Below are positions 24,328-33,228 of a stretch of 64,000 bases of DNA, one piece after another. Every line of letters starts with the position of its first letter. Position 1 is the first letter of the stretch. This DNA is from CADCVT01 sp036389155 (GTDB lineage: Bacteria > Actinomycetota > Thermoleophilia > Solirubrobacterales > Solirubrobacteraceae): positions 62,001 to 126,000 of the forward strand of contig DASVQN010000009.1 of assembly GCA_036389155.1 (NCBI GenBank), in the 5' to 3' direction. The translations under genes and the position numbers were made by a program. The notes below the pieces were generated by a model. It saw nothing but the letters and a program-made list of their open reading frames with translations. It did not search any database and was not told where the DNA came from.

Positions 24328-25096
24328 TGTCGACGCGCGTGCCCGCGGGCAGCCGGCGCAGCAGGCGCTCCATCACCGCGCGCTCCGCGACGAGGCACCC
24401 GGCCGACACCGCGGCGCCGACCCGCCGGTCGTCCGGCGAGCCGTGCAGCGCCAGGCGGTCTCCGCCGCGCCACCCCGCCGGCAGCGACGGCTGGCGGCCG
24501 CTCAGCGCGAGGATGCAGCAGCCGTAGACGGACCTCGGCCCGCTCGTGACGAGGCGGTCGGTCACCGCGAAGCGTCCCAGCGGCGTGGGGGAGCCCGGCG
24601 CGCCGATCCCGACGCGGAAGCGCTCGACGACCTTCCCGCGCCGCCGCACGACGGCCGTCCGCGCGCTGCGGTCGACCACGATGCGCCACGGCTCGGAGTA
24701 CAGCCGGGCGTCGCGCGCCGCGATCCACCCGACGCGCCCGTTGGGAAGCGACTCGTGCAGCACGCCGAGCCAGCGGCCGCGCCGGGCCACGACGGCGAGG
24801 ATCTGCTGCCCGTCGAACGCCGTCCGGCGCCCGATCCGCGTCACGACCCGGCCGCCGGGCGAGGCACGCAGCCTCGTGCGCCGCAGCACCCCCGCGCCGA
24901 GGGGAGCGGAGCGCCCTCGCCGCGGCGCCACGCCTGCGGCCGGCCGCGCCGTGCTCTGCCGCGCCGTCGCGTCCGCTGCCCCGCCGGTTACCGGCAGCCG
25001 CTGCCACGCGGTGTCGCCGAGGTCGGTCGCGGCGCCCGCGAGTCCCACCGTCAGAGCCAGCCCCGCCGCAGTCGCGAACGCCGCGAGCCTGCCCAT
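24317..25096 (-). CDS. Secreted L,D-transpeptidase (YkuD) with SH3-like domain
   Basis: The 259-residue protein has a signal peptide (AFATAAGLALTVGLAGAATD), an SH3-like middle (QQILAVVARRGRWLGVLHESLPNGRVGWIAA) and a YkuD domain (WRIVVDRSARTAVVRRRGKVVERF, then DRLALHGSPDD and the catalytic Cys in VSAGCLVAERAVMERLL). It could form 3-3 crosslinks or attach proteins to peptidoglycan. The usual S-H-G-C-I/V-R catalytic pattern appears as SAGCLVA, a mild deviation: the His is replaced. It is next to a ParA gene, read in the same direction. Confidence 0.82.
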   Translation of the reverse strand: MGRLAAFATAAGLALTVGLAGAATDLGDTAWQRLPVTGGAADATARQSTARPAAGVAPRRGRSAPLGAGVLRRTRLRASPGGRVVTRIGRRTAFDGQQILAVVARRGRWLGVLHESLPNGRVGWIAARDARLYSEPWRIVVDRSARTAVVRRRGKVVERFRVGIGAPGSPTPLGRFAVTDRLVTSGPRSVYGCCILALSGRQPSLPAGWRGGDRLALHGSPDDRRVGAAVSAGCLVAERAVMERLLRRLPAGTRVDIRA

Positions 25097-25100
25097 GGGC

Positions 25101-25883
25101 CTACGCCGTGACGCGAAGGGCTTCGAGCCGCCGCCGCGCCTCCTCGAGGCCGAGTCGGCCGAGGAGCTCGTCGGCGAGCGAGATGTAGTCCTCGCCGAGG
25201 TCGGGTCGGTAGTCGAGGATGGAGACGCCGCGCTCCGCGGACTCCGCGTACGCGATGGACTGGCGGATGGTGGTGTCGAAGACCTTGTCCGTGAACTCCT
25301 CACGGAGCGTCGTATACGCATCACGCGAGTGGATCGTCCGCATGTCGGCGATGTTGAAGACCACGCCCAGCCATTCCAACTCAGGGTTGAGGCTGTCGCG
25401 CGCCAACTCGACGACCTCGAGCGCCTGCTCGACGCCCTGCATCGCGAAGTACTGCGCCTCGGCGGACAGCAGCGCCCAGTCGGCCGCCACCAGCGCGTTG
25501 ACGGTCAGCAGCCCGAGCGTCGGCGGGCAGTCGAGGAAGATCACGTCGTAGTTGCGCTTGACGTCCTTCAGCGCCCGCTTGAGCGTCAGCTCGCGGCCCA
25601 TCTTCCCGGCCAGCGCCAGCTCGGCCTCGGCCAGGGACAGGTTGGCGGGCATGACGTCGTCGTGGATGGCCTCGCGCGCCTTGGCGCGGCCGGCCAGGAC
25701 GTCGCCGACGGTGGGCGACGCCTCCGGATCGACGTCGAAGTAGTCCGACAGGTTCCCCTGCGGGTCGAGGTCGATGGCCAGCACCCGGAGGTCCAGCCGG
25801 CGCAGGACGTCCGTGAGCGTCCGGACCGACGTGGTCTTCCCGGTGCCGCCCTTCTGGGAGAGGATCGCGATCGTCGCGGCCAA
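25101..25883 (-). CDS. ParA/MinD-superfamily ATPase (orphan, Soj-like)
   Basis: The 260-residue ATPase has a deviant Walker A ILSQKGGTGKTTSVRTL, Walker A' IDLDPQGNLSDYFD and Walker B DVIFLDCPPTLGLLTVNAL. It is a Soj/ParA-type protein with no ParB gene next to it. Such orphans may position chemoreceptors, carboxysomes or other cargo. The TTG start (25883) lies after a TAACCT-like box. FHA and L,D-transpeptidase genes flank it on the same strand, which might hint at polar growth or division, but this is speculation. Confidence 0.88.
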   Translation of the reverse strand: MAATIAILSQKGGTGKTTSVRTLTDVLRRLDLRVLAIDLDPQGNLSDYFDVDPEASPTVGDVLAGRAKAREAIHDDVMPANLSLAEAELALAGKMGRELTLKRALKDVKRNYDVIFLDCPPTLGLLTVNALVAADWALLSAEAQYFAMQGVEQALEVVELARDSLNPELEWLGVVFNIADMRTIHSRDAYTTLREEFTDKVFDTTIRQSIAYAESAERGVSILDYRPDLGEDYISLADELLGRLGLEEARRRLEALRVTA

Positions 25884-25908
25884 GGTCCCAGGAGGTTAGC
25901 CAGGACCG

Positions 25909-26484
25909 TCAGCCGGTGGTCTCGAGCGGTGCGTCCGCGGCCGGCGCGCCCGCCGGCGCGACCTCGAGGAACGTCAGGCGGTAGCGCCCGACGACGATCT
26001 CGTCGCCGTCGCGCAGCTCGCGCCACTCGACGCGCTCGCCGTTGACGAACACGCCGTTGAGCGACCGGTCGTCGAGCACCCGCACGCCGTCCGGCTGGCG
26101 GACGATCAGCGCGTGGCGGCGCGACACGGTCGGGTCGTCGAAGCGGACGTCGGCGGCCAGGCTGCGCCCGACGCGCGTCCACTCGCGCTCCAGCGCGATC
26201 GAGTCGGTGCGGCCGTCGCGGTCGAAGACCAGGTAGCGGCCGGGCTCGGTGACGTGCTCGCGAGCCGTCGCCAGCCAGGCCTCGCGCTCCTCGGGGGAGC
26301 GCTCAGGCGCGGCGCCGCGGGCGAAGCGCGGCCCGCTGAACAGGGACGCGCGAGCGAAGCTCGAGCTCCCGCAGCCGGGACACGTCGGCAGCTCGTCGGC
26401 GGCAGCCAGCGTCACGACGTAGCCGCACTCCTCGCAGCGGAACGACCCGGTTCCGGCGAGCGTGCCAGACGTGAGTGACTCCAT
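25909..26484 (-). CDS. Zinc-ribbon FHA-domain protein
   Basis: This 191-residue protein joins an N-terminal zinc ribbon (CEECGYVV..CPGCGSS, residues about 17-42) to an FHA domain (TRVGRSLAADVRFDDPTVSRRHALIVRQPDGVRVLDDRSLNGVFVNGERV). The FHA residues that bind phosphothreonine (GRS, SRRHA, LNG) are present. FHA proteins read Ser/Thr kinase signals; a kinase gene is not in the window. It is transcribed with the ParA gene and is divergent from the small zinc-finger protein. Confidence 0.86.
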   Translation of the reverse strand: MESLTSGTLAGTGSFRCEECGYVVTLAAADELPTCPGCGSSSFARASLFSGPRFARGAAPERSPEEREAWLATAREHVTEPGRYLVFDRDGRTDSIALEREWTRVGRSLAADVRFDDPTVSRRHALIVRQPDGVRVLDDRSLNGVFVNGERVEWRELRDGDEIVVGRYRLTFLEVAPAGAPAADAPLETTG

Positions 26485-26559
26485 CCCCTCTTGCTCCTCT
26501 CGAGGGCACGCCGAGGGGCGCGCCCTTGTAGCTCCCGCTCGTGACGATACTAACGACTA

Positions 26560-26571
26560 CCCAGTTCTGGG
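26560..26571. repeat. Palindrome between FHA and zinc-finger genes
   Basis: CCCAGTTCTGGG is a perfect 12-base palindrome in a comparatively AT-rich divergent intergenic stretch that also holds TACTAA/TAGTAT -10-like sites. It may be an operator for one or both genes; no regulator gene is adjacent. Confidence 0.4.
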
Positions 26572-26605
26572 AAGGAACTCGAGGTCATCTCTCGAACAGA
26601 CGGCC

Positions 26606-26872
26606 ATGCCCCGTCTGCTGCCGACGCTCATGCCCTCCGATCTCGAGCTGCGCCTGCTGCGCAAGGGGCTCGGGGAGCTCAAGGACGACCGCGAGTCATG
26701 CGGCGACTGCGGCCGCACGCCGCTCACCGGAGAGCGCGTGCACCACTACGAGAACGGGTCCGTCGCCTGCGAGCTGTGCCGGCCCGCTCACCGCGGCATG
26801 CCGGCGCGCAGCGAGCTCGTCTGCCACCCCGAGCACGGGCACACGGTCAAGGTCCGCCTCCGGGCCGCGTAG
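26606..26872 (+). CDS. Small zinc-finger-like protein
   Basis: The 88-residue protein has two CxxC pairs (SCGDCGRTPL and VACELCRPAHRG) plus histidines (VHHYENG), a probable zinc ribbon. A helical start (SDLELRLLRKGLGELKDDRES) precedes it. No catalytic motif is seen; DNA binding or protein contact is possible. ATG 26606 was chosen; in-frame upstream ATGs read a low-complexity, unlikely extension. Confidence 0.62.
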   Translation: MPRLLPTLMPSDLELRLLRKGLGELKDDRESCGDCGRTPLTGERVHHYENGSVACELCRPAHRGMPARSELVCHPEHGHTVKVRLRAA

Positions 26873-26905
26873 GCCCGGGCGGCAGGGGTAGCATCCCCGC
26901 CGCCG

Positions 26906-27430
26906 ATGGATCCGATCACCTCCAGCGTCCTCATCGACCGCCCGCGCGAGCAGGTCTACGAGTACCTGGCCGACATCGCGAATCACTGGGAGTTCTCGGA
27001 TCACTACGTCCGCGAGGTCCACATGACCCGCGAGGACACCTACGGCGTCGGCGCCGGGATGCGCTTCCGCGTCCCCACGCCCTTCAACCGGTTCGACTGG
27101 GCCGAGGTGACGATCACCGACATGGAGCCGCCGCGCCGGATCGTCGAGAAGGGCCGCGGCGGCAAGTACAACCGCATCCGGATGGTGCTCGTCTACGAGC
27201 TCGAGCCGGCGGGCGACCACGCGACGCGGGTGACGCTCACGAGCGAGACCCAGCCGCGCTTCCCGTCCGACCGGCTGATCGAGGCGTTCGCGCGCGGCCC
27301 GCTGAAGCGCCGCCAGCGCAAGGCGCTCAAGCGGCTGCGCTCGATCCTCGAGGAGGACCGCGAGCGCGGGCGCCGCGCCACGATCGCCGCGGGCGGGGCG
27401 AGGAAGCCCGCCTCGCAGTTCAGGTTGTAG
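26906..27430 (+). CDS. SRPBCC (START-like) family protein
   Basis: The 174-residue protein has the SRPBCC beginning TSSVLIDRPREQVYEYLADIANHWEFSDHYV and later RRIVEKGRGGKYNRIRMVLVYELEPAGDHATRVTLTSE. The fold forms a hydrophobic pocket for lipids or aromatic ligands. The C-terminus is very basic (GPLKRRQRKALKRLRSILEEDRERGRR), suggesting contact with membrane or nucleic acid. A TAGCAT box lies 11 bases before the ATG. Confidence 0.75.
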   Translation: MDPITSSVLIDRPREQVYEYLADIANHWEFSDHYVREVHMTREDTYGVGAGMRFRVPTPFNRFDWAEVTITDMEPPRRIVEKGRGGKYNRIRMVLVYELEPAGDHATRVTLTSETQPRFPSDRLIEAFARGPLKRRQRKALKRLRSILEEDRERGRRATIAAGGARKPASQFRL

Positions 27431-27444
27431 CCTTCGCGCCCGCC

Positions 27445-28029
27445 GTGACCCCGCGCCGCCTGACCGTCTCGCTGCTCGCCGCCGTGCTCGCCTTCGGCGC
27501 GTCCGCCTGCGGCAACGAGGAGCAGGAGAAGCAGACCTACCAGAGCGAGAACGCCCAGGTCGCCGAGACCGAGGGCATCTACCTCGAGGTCGGCGAGATG
27601 AAGTACCAGGTCCAGCTCTCGCGCCAGCTCAACCCGCTGATCGAGAGCGACAAGGACTTCTTCGAGGGCGTGTCGGAGTCCGACCGCGACCTCGCCAAGG
27701 ACGAGGTGTGGTTCGCCATCTGGATGCGCGCCGAGAACGAGGCGCAGGAGCCGCAGCCGCTGGCGACGCGCTTCACGATCGTCGACACGCAGGAGAACGA
27801 GTACGTCCCGGTGACGATCGGCGAGCCCAACCCGTTCGCCTACCGCTCCGGGCGCGTCGAGGGCGACGAGATCTACCCGCCGCGGGACGTCCCCGCCGGC
27901 GAGCGCCCGCCGAACGGCGCGGTCATCCTCTTCAAGCTCAAGCGGTTCTCGCTCGACAACCGTCCGCTCGAGCTGACGATCGACGACCCCAAGGGCGGGG
28001 AGCCGGCGACCGTCAACCTCGACGTCTGA
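27445..28029 (+). CDS. DUF4352-like lipoprotein
   Basis: The 194-residue protein has a lipoprotein signal (TPRRLTVSLLAAVLAFGASAC, lipidated Cys near 22), then an acidic linker and a beta-sandwich domain: EGIYLEVGEMKYQVQLSRQLN and KDEVWFAIWMRAENEAQEPQPLATRFTIVDTQENEYVPV. It resembles the DUF4352/immunoprotective family of extracellular lipoproteins. The GTG start follows TAGCCT by 11 bases; that box includes the stop of the SRPBCC gene. Its 3' end overlaps the convergent PBP gene by 17 bases. Confidence 0.72.
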   Translation: MTPRRLTVSLLAAVLAFGASACGNEEQEKQTYQSENAQVAETEGIYLEVGEMKYQVQLSRQLNPLIESDKDFFEGVSESDRDLAKDEVWFAIWMRAENEAQEPQPLATRFTIVDTQENEYVPVTIGEPNPFAYRSGRVEGDEIYPPRDVPAGERPPNGAVILFKLKRFSLDNRPLELTIDDPKGGEPATVNLDV

Positions 28030-29665
28030 GCGCCTCGCGCAGGACGACCGCGGCGCTCGGCGCCGCGACCGCCCCGCCGGCGCCGGCCTCGACGAACATG
28101 ACGGCGACCGCGATCCGCGGCTTCTTCGCGGGCGCGTAGGCCGCGAACCACGCGGTGGTGTCGGTGGTGTCGCCCTCGATCGGCGCCTGGTCGGGGGCGT
28201 CGCCCTGGGTCTGGCGCAGCTCGGCCGTGCCCGTCTTGCCCGCGACGGTGACCCCGCTGATCGCCGCGGCCGTGCCCGTGCCGTAGGCGACGACGGCGCG
28301 CATCGCCCGGTCGACGATCTTCGCCGTGCGGCGGCTGACCGCCCTCGTGCTCTTCGGGCGGTCGGCGCGGTCGAGCGTCGGGCGCGGGCGGCGGCCGCGG
28401 TCGGCGACGGTCGCGGCGGCCAGCGCCATCTGGAGCGTGCTCGCGGTGACGCGGCCCTGGCCGATGGCCGACGAGCCGACCGCGAGGTCGTCGCCGATCT
28501 GCGCGGCGGGCGGGATCGTGCTGGTGGCCGCGCCGTCGATCGCCGGCGTCTCGTTGAAGCCGAAGCGCTCGGCGGTCTGGACGAGCCGCCTGGCGCCCAG
28601 CTTGGCGCCGAGCGGCGCGAAGACGGAGTTGCAGGAGTGCGCGAAGGAGTCGATGAGGCTGCCGCCGCACGACTCGCCGTTGGCGTTCTGCAGCTCGACG
28701 CCTTCGAGCGTGGCCGCGGTGGCGACCGCGAACTGGTCCGACGGCTTGGCGATCTTCGCCTCGACCGCGCCGGAGAGGGTGATGATCTTGAAGGTCGAGC
28801 CCGGCGGCTGCAGGCCGGAGAGGCCGATGCCCGCGGCCGCGACGACGTCGCCGTCGCGGCTTCCTCCCACCCGCATGGCGATCACGCCGCCGAGGCGGCC
28901 GGCCAGCGCGGTCTGCGCGGCGAGCTGGACGCCCGGGACGATCGTGCTGTGGACGGGCTTGGCCTTCCGCGGCCGGCTGCCCGCGAGCACGCGCCCGCCG
29001 GCCTTCAGGCGGCCGCCGGGGTGGCCGCGCAGCTTGTCGTCGAGCGCGCGCTCGAGGCCGGAGATCCCGACCTGGGCGTCCTCAGGCACGCCCTCGGCAC
29101 GCAGCTCGGTGGCGCGCTCCTCGGGGATCGGGCCGAGCTCGCCGGCGATGGAGGCGGACGTCGCCGGGTCCTCCGAGGTCCTGTCGGGGCCGGCGGCCAG
29201 CTCGGCGCCGTTGGCCGCGAGGATCGTCGCCCGCGGCGGCAGCTCGATCGTCCGGTCCAGCTGCTCGCCCTCCCTGACGCCGGGGAACGCCAGGTGCGGC
29301 CCCCACGCGACGCGCGCCTCGCCGTCCTCCTCGGCCATGGGGAGGTCGAGGGTGGTCTTCACGGGGCCGAACACGCGGGTCGAGATCTCGGCGGGGATCG
29401 CGACGACGTCGTCCTCCGGGCTCTCGGCCTCGCCGAAGTCGATGCTGCGCGTGGTCGCCGTGGCCGCGGCGTCGACGTGGGCGGCGCGGAACTGCGCGGG
29501 CGTGTAGCGGCGCTTGGCGTCGCTCGTGAGCAGGTCGTACATCGCGCCGTAGTCGCGCTTCTCGAACGCCTGCGCGTAGTCGTCGCCGACGTCCTGCCCG
29601 GCCGGCCGGTGGAGGCTGCCGACGATCATCCCGACGACGAACGCCAGCGCGGCGACGAGCAGCAT
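28013..29665 (-). CDS. Class B penicillin-binding protein with NTF2-like domain
   Basis: The protein is a transpeptidase: SxxK motif PPGSTFKI (near residue 280), SxN in HSCNS and KTG in VAGKTGTAEL, all intact. Before them lies an NTF2-like domain (GDDYAQAFEKRDYGAMYDLLTSDAKRRY) of the MecA-N type. It would crosslink peptidoglycan from the outer membrane face. The start is uncertain. ATG 29665 gives 550 residues but places a membrane helix at the very N-terminus. ATG 29767 adds a basic cytoplasmic segment (RRDRLFRHLVP) that satisfies the positive-inside rule, yet would overlap the divergent MarP-like gene by 23 bases. Confidence 0.88.
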   Translation of the reverse strand: MLLVAALAFVVGMIVGSLHRPAGQDVGDDYAQAFEKRDYGAMYDLLTSDAKRRYTPAQFRAAHVDAAATATTRSIDFGEAESPEDDVVAIPAEISTRVFGPVKTTLDLPMAEEDGEARVAWGPHLAFPGVREGEQLDRTIELPPRATILAANGAELAAGPDRTSEDPATSASIAGELGPIPEERATELRAEGVPEDAQVGISGLERALDDKLRGHPGGRLKAGGRVLAGSRPRKAKPVHSTIVPGVQLAAQTALAGRLGGVIAMRVGGSRDGDVVAAAGIGLSGLQPPGSTFKIITLSGAVEAKIAKPSDQFAVATAATLEGVELQNANGESCGGSLIDSFAHSCNSVFAPLGAKLGARRLVQTAERFGFNETPAIDGAATSTIPPAAQIGDDLAVGSSAIGQGRVTASTLQMALAAATVADRGRRPRPTLDRADRPKSTRAVSRRTAKIVDRAMRAVVAYGTGTAAAISGVTVAGKTGTAELRQTQGDAPDQAPIEGDTTDTTAWFAAYAPAKKPRIAVAVMFVEAGAGGAVAAPSAAVVLREALRRRG

Positions 29666-29729
29666 CGGGACGAGATGGCGGAAGAGGCGGTCGCGACGCC
29701 CTTCGTGCGGACGTCCGGGGCGCTGCCGG

Positions 29730-29735
29730 TAGCCT
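29730..29735 (+). promoter_or_regulatory. -10 box of the MarP-like protease gene
   Basis: TAGCCT lies nine bases before the GTG start, a repeated geometry in this window. Confidence 0.45.
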
Positions 29736-29744
29736 CGGCCGCCC

Positions 29745-30890
29745 GTGACGGGCGTGGACTGGATCATCGTCGCCTTCGTTACCCTCCTCGCGCTCTTCGG
29801 GTACGGGCAGGGCTTCCTCGTCGGCGCGCTGTCGCTCGCGGGGTTCGCGCTCGGGGCGTTCCTGGGGAGCCGGCTGGGCCCGGCGCTGCTGTCGGACGGC
29901 GCGCATTCCCCATATGCGCCTGTTTTCGCCTTGGGCGGCGCTGTCCTCTTCGGCGGGCTCTTCGCGCTGGGGCTGGAGACGGTCGGGCGGGCGCTGCGGG
30001 CGGGGCTGGTGCTGCCGGGGCTGGGGCTGCTCGACGGGCTGCTCGGGGCGCTGCTCTCGGCGGTCGTCGGGCTCGGTCTGGCCTGGGTCTTCGGCGCGGT
30101 GGCGCTGCAGACGCCGGGCGCGCGGGAGCTGCGGCGCGACGTGCAGCGGTCGGCGATCCTGTCGCGCCTGTACGACCGGTTTCCGCCCTCGGGCGTGCTG
30201 AACCTGTTGGCGCGTTTCGACCCGTTCCCGCAGATCGCGGGGCCGGCGCCGGACGTCTCGCCGCCGGATCGGCGGATCGCGCGCGATCCGGACGTGCGGG
30301 ACGCCGCGCGTTCGGTCGTGCGGATCACGGGGACGGCGTGCGGGCTCGGCGTCGAGGGCTCGGGCTGGGTGGCCGCGTCCGGTGTGGTGGTGACGAACGC
30401 GCACGTGGTGGCCGGGCAGGACGACACCGTCGTGCAGGCCGGCGGGGAGGGGTCGCACCTGGACGCGGAGGCGGTCGCCTTCGACCCGCGCAACGACGTG
30501 GCGGTGCTGCGGGTCAGCGGGCTCGACGCGCCGGCGCTGCCGATCGTGTCCTCGCCCGCGGGCGGGACCGGCGGCGCGATCCTCGGGTTCCCCGAGAACG
30601 GGCCGTACGACGTGCGGGCGGCGCGGATCGGGACGACGACGTCGGTGCGCTCGCAGGACGCCTACGGCCGCGGGCCGATCACGCGGTCGATGACGTCCAT
30701 CCGCGGGCTCGTGCGGTCCGGCAACTCCGGCGGCCCGGTCGTCGACGGGTCCGGCCGGGTGCTGACGACGGTGTTCGCGGCGACGGTGGGCGCGCCGGTG
30801 CGCGGCGGGTTCGGTGTGCCGAACGCGGTGGTGACGCGCGCGCTGGCCGGCGCGCGGGACGTCGTGGACACCGGCCCCTGCGCCCGCTGA
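29745..30890 (+). CDS. MarP-like membrane serine protease (CvpA-like and S1C domains)
   Basis: The 381-residue protein starts with a CvpA-like membrane domain (four hydrophobic helices, residues about 5-120) and continues with a trypsin-like periplasmic domain. The triad is visible: His220 in VVTNAHVV, Asp251 in RNDVAVLRV and Ser328 in SGNSGGPVV. Cys199 (TACG) and Cys379 (GPCAR) lie where M. tuberculosis MarP forms a disulfide. MarP supports acid and oxidative stress survival by processing a peptidoglycan hydrolase (RipA). Divergence from a PBP gene fits wall control. Confidence 0.87.
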   Translation: MTGVDWIIVAFVTLLALFGYGQGFLVGALSLAGFALGAFLGSRLGPALLSDGAHSPYAPVFALGGAVLFGGLFALGLETVGRALRAGLVLPGLGLLDGLLGALLSAVVGLGLAWVFGAVALQTPGARELRRDVQRSAILSRLYDRFPPSGVLNLLARFDPFPQIAGPAPDVSPPDRRIARDPDVRDAARSVVRITGTACGLGVEGSGWVAASGVVVTNAHVVAGQDDTVVQAGGEGSHLDAEAVAFDPRNDVAVLRVSGLDAPALPIVSSPAGGTGGAILGFPENGPYDVRAARIGTTTSVRSQDAYGRGPITRSMTSIRGLVRSGNSGGPVVDGSGRVLTTVFAATVGAPVRGGFGVPNAVVTRALAGARDVVDTGPCAR

Positions 30891-30962
30891 GGACGCGCGC
30901 GGATTCGCACCGACTTCGTGCCGGAAGACGCGCAAGGGCGGTTTGCCGCTGGACCGCGCCGC

Positions 30963-30968
30963 TAGGCT
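30963..30968 (+). promoter_or_regulatory. -10 box of the type IA topoisomerase gene
   Basis: TAGGCT lies nine bases before the ATG. A weak TTTGCC (30942-30947) could be the -35 box. Confidence 0.42.
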
Positions 30969-30977
30969 CCGCCTCCT

Positions 30978-33194
30978 ATGTCGAAGACGCTCGTGATCGC
31001 CGAGAAGCCGTCCGTGGGGCGGGACCTCGCGCGCGTGCTCCCGGGGCCGTTCGAGAAGAGCGAGGGATACCTCGAGGGCCCCGAGCACGTGATCACCTGG
31101 GCCGTCGGGCACCTCGTCCAGCTCGCGGAGCCCGAGTCCTACGACCCGAAGTTCAAGAAGTGGCGGATGGCCGACCTGCCGATCGTGCCCGAGCGCTTCG
31201 AGCTCGTCGTGCGCGACGAGCGGTCGAAGAAGCAGATGGGCGTCGTCACCAAGCTGCTGCGGCGCAAGGACGTCGACCGCGTCGTGAACGCCTGTGACGC
31301 CGGCCGCGAGGGCGAGCTGATCTTCGCCTACATCTTCGAGAAGGCCGGCGCCAAGGAGAAGCCGGTCGAGCGCCTGTGGCTGTCGTCGATGACGAACGAG
31401 GCGATGCGCGAGGCGTTCGGCAACCTGCGCCCGGGCGCGGACCTCAAGCGGCTCGAGGAGGCGGCGCGCTCGCGGTCCGAGGCGGACTGGATCGTCGGCA
31501 TGAACGCGACGCGCGCGGCGACGATCCGGCTGCGGTCCTCGTTCGACGGCGCCGTGTCGCTGGGCCGCGTCCAGACGCCGACGCTCGCGATCCTCGCCCG
31601 CCGTGAGGAGGAGATCCGCGCGTTCACGCCCGAGCCGTACTGGCTCGTCGACGCGACGTTCGCCGCCGAGGGCGAGCGCGTGTACGAGGGGCGCTTCCAC
31701 GCCGGCGCCCAGCCGCGGATCAAGACGGCGGACGAGGCGACGGCGGTCGTCGACGCGGTCCGCGGCAAGCCGGGCACGATCACCAAGCTCGAGAAGACGA
31801 AGCGCACGGAGAAGGCGCCGCTTCTCTACGACCTCACTTCGCTGCAGCGCGACGCCAACACGCGCTACGGGTTCTCCGCCCGCCGCACCCTCGGCGCCGC
31901 GCAGCGGCTCTACGAGGAGCACAAGGCGCTCACGTACCCGAGGACGAACTCGCGCTTTTTGTCCGGCGACATGATCGCCGAGCTCAAGCCGATCGCCGCG
32001 TTCGTCGGGCAGAACAGCGAGTACACCAAGGCCGCGGACTTCGTGACGTCGCTCGAGCAGCTGCCGCTCGCGCGCGTGATCAACGACGAGAAGGTCACCG
32101 ACCACCACGCGATCATCCCGACGCGCGCCGAGCACAAGCTCGACAAGATGAGCTCGGACGACCGCCGCGTCTACGACCTCGTCGCCCGCCGCTTCCTGGC
32201 CATCTTCCATCCGGACGCGCAGTTCGAGAACACGCGCGTGGAGACGACCGTCGCCGAGCACGTGTTCCGCACGCGCGGCAAGGTCCTGCTCGTGCCCGGC
32301 TGGCGCGGCGTCTACGGCGAGCTGGCCGACGGCGAGGCGTCCGACACCGACGACGAGGGCAAGGACCAGCAGCTCCCGAAGCTGGAGCGCGACGAGGACG
32401 TCGAGACGCGGCGCGTCGAGTCGCTCGAGCGCGAGACCAAGCCGCCGCGGCGCTACTCGGACGCGTCGCTGCTCGCCGCGATGGAGGGCGCGAGCAAGCT
32501 CGTCGAGGAGGAGGCGCTGCGCGAGGCGATGACCGAGTCGGGCATCGGCACGCCGGCCACGCGCGCGTCCATCATCGAGCGGCTGATCGACGTCGGGTAC
32601 GTCGAGCGCGACGGCCGGTCGCTCGTCGTGACCGAGAAGGGCCTGAACGTCGTCCGCCTGCTCGGCGAGCACCCGCTGACGTCGCCGAAGCTCACCGGCG
32701 ACTGGGAGAAGCGGCTGAACGGGATCGAGACCGGCGACGACTCGCGCGACCGCTTCATGCACGACATCGCGGCGTTCGCGGGCTCGACGGTCAGCGAGCT
32801 CGACGCCAAGCTCAAGGACGTCAAGATCCCCCGCGCGACGCTCGGGCCGTGCCCCGTGTGCGGCCACGAGATCCGCGAGAACCGCAAGGGCTACTCGTGC
32901 TGGTCGCGCGAGGACCCGGGCTGCGGGTTCGTGATCTGGAAGAGCAAGGCCGGCAAGAACCTGCCGATCGCCGTCGCGAAGGAGCTCATCGCGACCGGCC
33001 GCACGGTCAAGCCGGTGACGGGCTTCAAGGGCCGCTCGGGCAAGTCGTTCCGCGCCCGCCTCGCGCTCCAGCAGAGCGAGGAGGGCAAGTGGCGCGTGGA
33101 GTTCGACGAGCCGTGGGCGAAGGAGGGCGCGAAGCCTCCCGAGGAGGAGCCCGCCTCGACCGAGGGCGCCGAGGCGGCGCCCGCCGTCGCGTAG
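30978..33194 (+). CDS. topB: Type IA DNA topoisomerase (TopB/topoisomerase III-like)
   Basis: The 738-residue enzyme has a TOPRIM domain (MSKTLVIAEKPSVGRDLARVL and NACDAGREGELIFAYIF), a catalytic Tyr in KALTYPRTNSRFL (near 320) and GTPATRASIIERLIDVGYVERDGRSLVV. The EKPSVGRDLA beginning is the TopB type; TopA starts differently. At the C-terminus there is a zinc ribbon (CPVCGHEIRENRKGYSCWSREDPGCGF) and a repeat TGRTVKPVTGFKGRSGKSFRARL, then an acidic tail. It relaxes negative supercoils and decatenates single-stranded DNA. Confidence 0.92.
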   Translation: MSKTLVIAEKPSVGRDLARVLPGPFEKSEGYLEGPEHVITWAVGHLVQLAEPESYDPKFKKWRMADLPIVPERFELVVRDERSKKQMGVVTKLLRRKDVDRVVNACDAGREGELIFAYIFEKAGAKEKPVERLWLSSMTNEAMREAFGNLRPGADLKRLEEAARSRSEADWIVGMNATRAATIRLRSSFDGAVSLGRVQTPTLAILARREEEIRAFTPEPYWLVDATFAAEGERVYEGRFHAGAQPRIKTADEATAVVDAVRGKPGTITKLEKTKRTEKAPLLYDLTSLQRDANTRYGFSARRTLGAAQRLYEEHKALTYPRTNSRFLSGDMIAELKPIAAFVGQNSEYTKAADFVTSLEQLPLARVINDEKVTDHHAIIPTRAEHKLDKMSSDDRRVYDLVARRFLAIFHPDAQFENTRVETTVAEHVFRTRGKVLLVPGWRGVYGELADGEASDTDDEGKDQQLPKLERDEDVETRRVESLERETKPPRRYSDASLLAAMEGASKLVEEEALREAMTESGIGTPATRASIIERLIDVGYVERDGRSLVVTEKGLNVVRLLGEHPLTSPKLTGDWEKRLNGIETGDDSRDRFMHDIAAFAGSTVSELDAKLKDVKIPRATLGPCPVCGHEIRENRKGYSCWSREDPGCGFVIWKSKAGKNLPIAVAKELIATGRTVKPVTGFKGRSGKSFRARLALQQSEEGKWRVEFDEPWAKEGAKPPEEEPASTEGAEAAPAVA

Positions 33195-33228
33195 CGCGGC
33201 CGCGCCGCGCACGACGGCGCCCCGCCCC

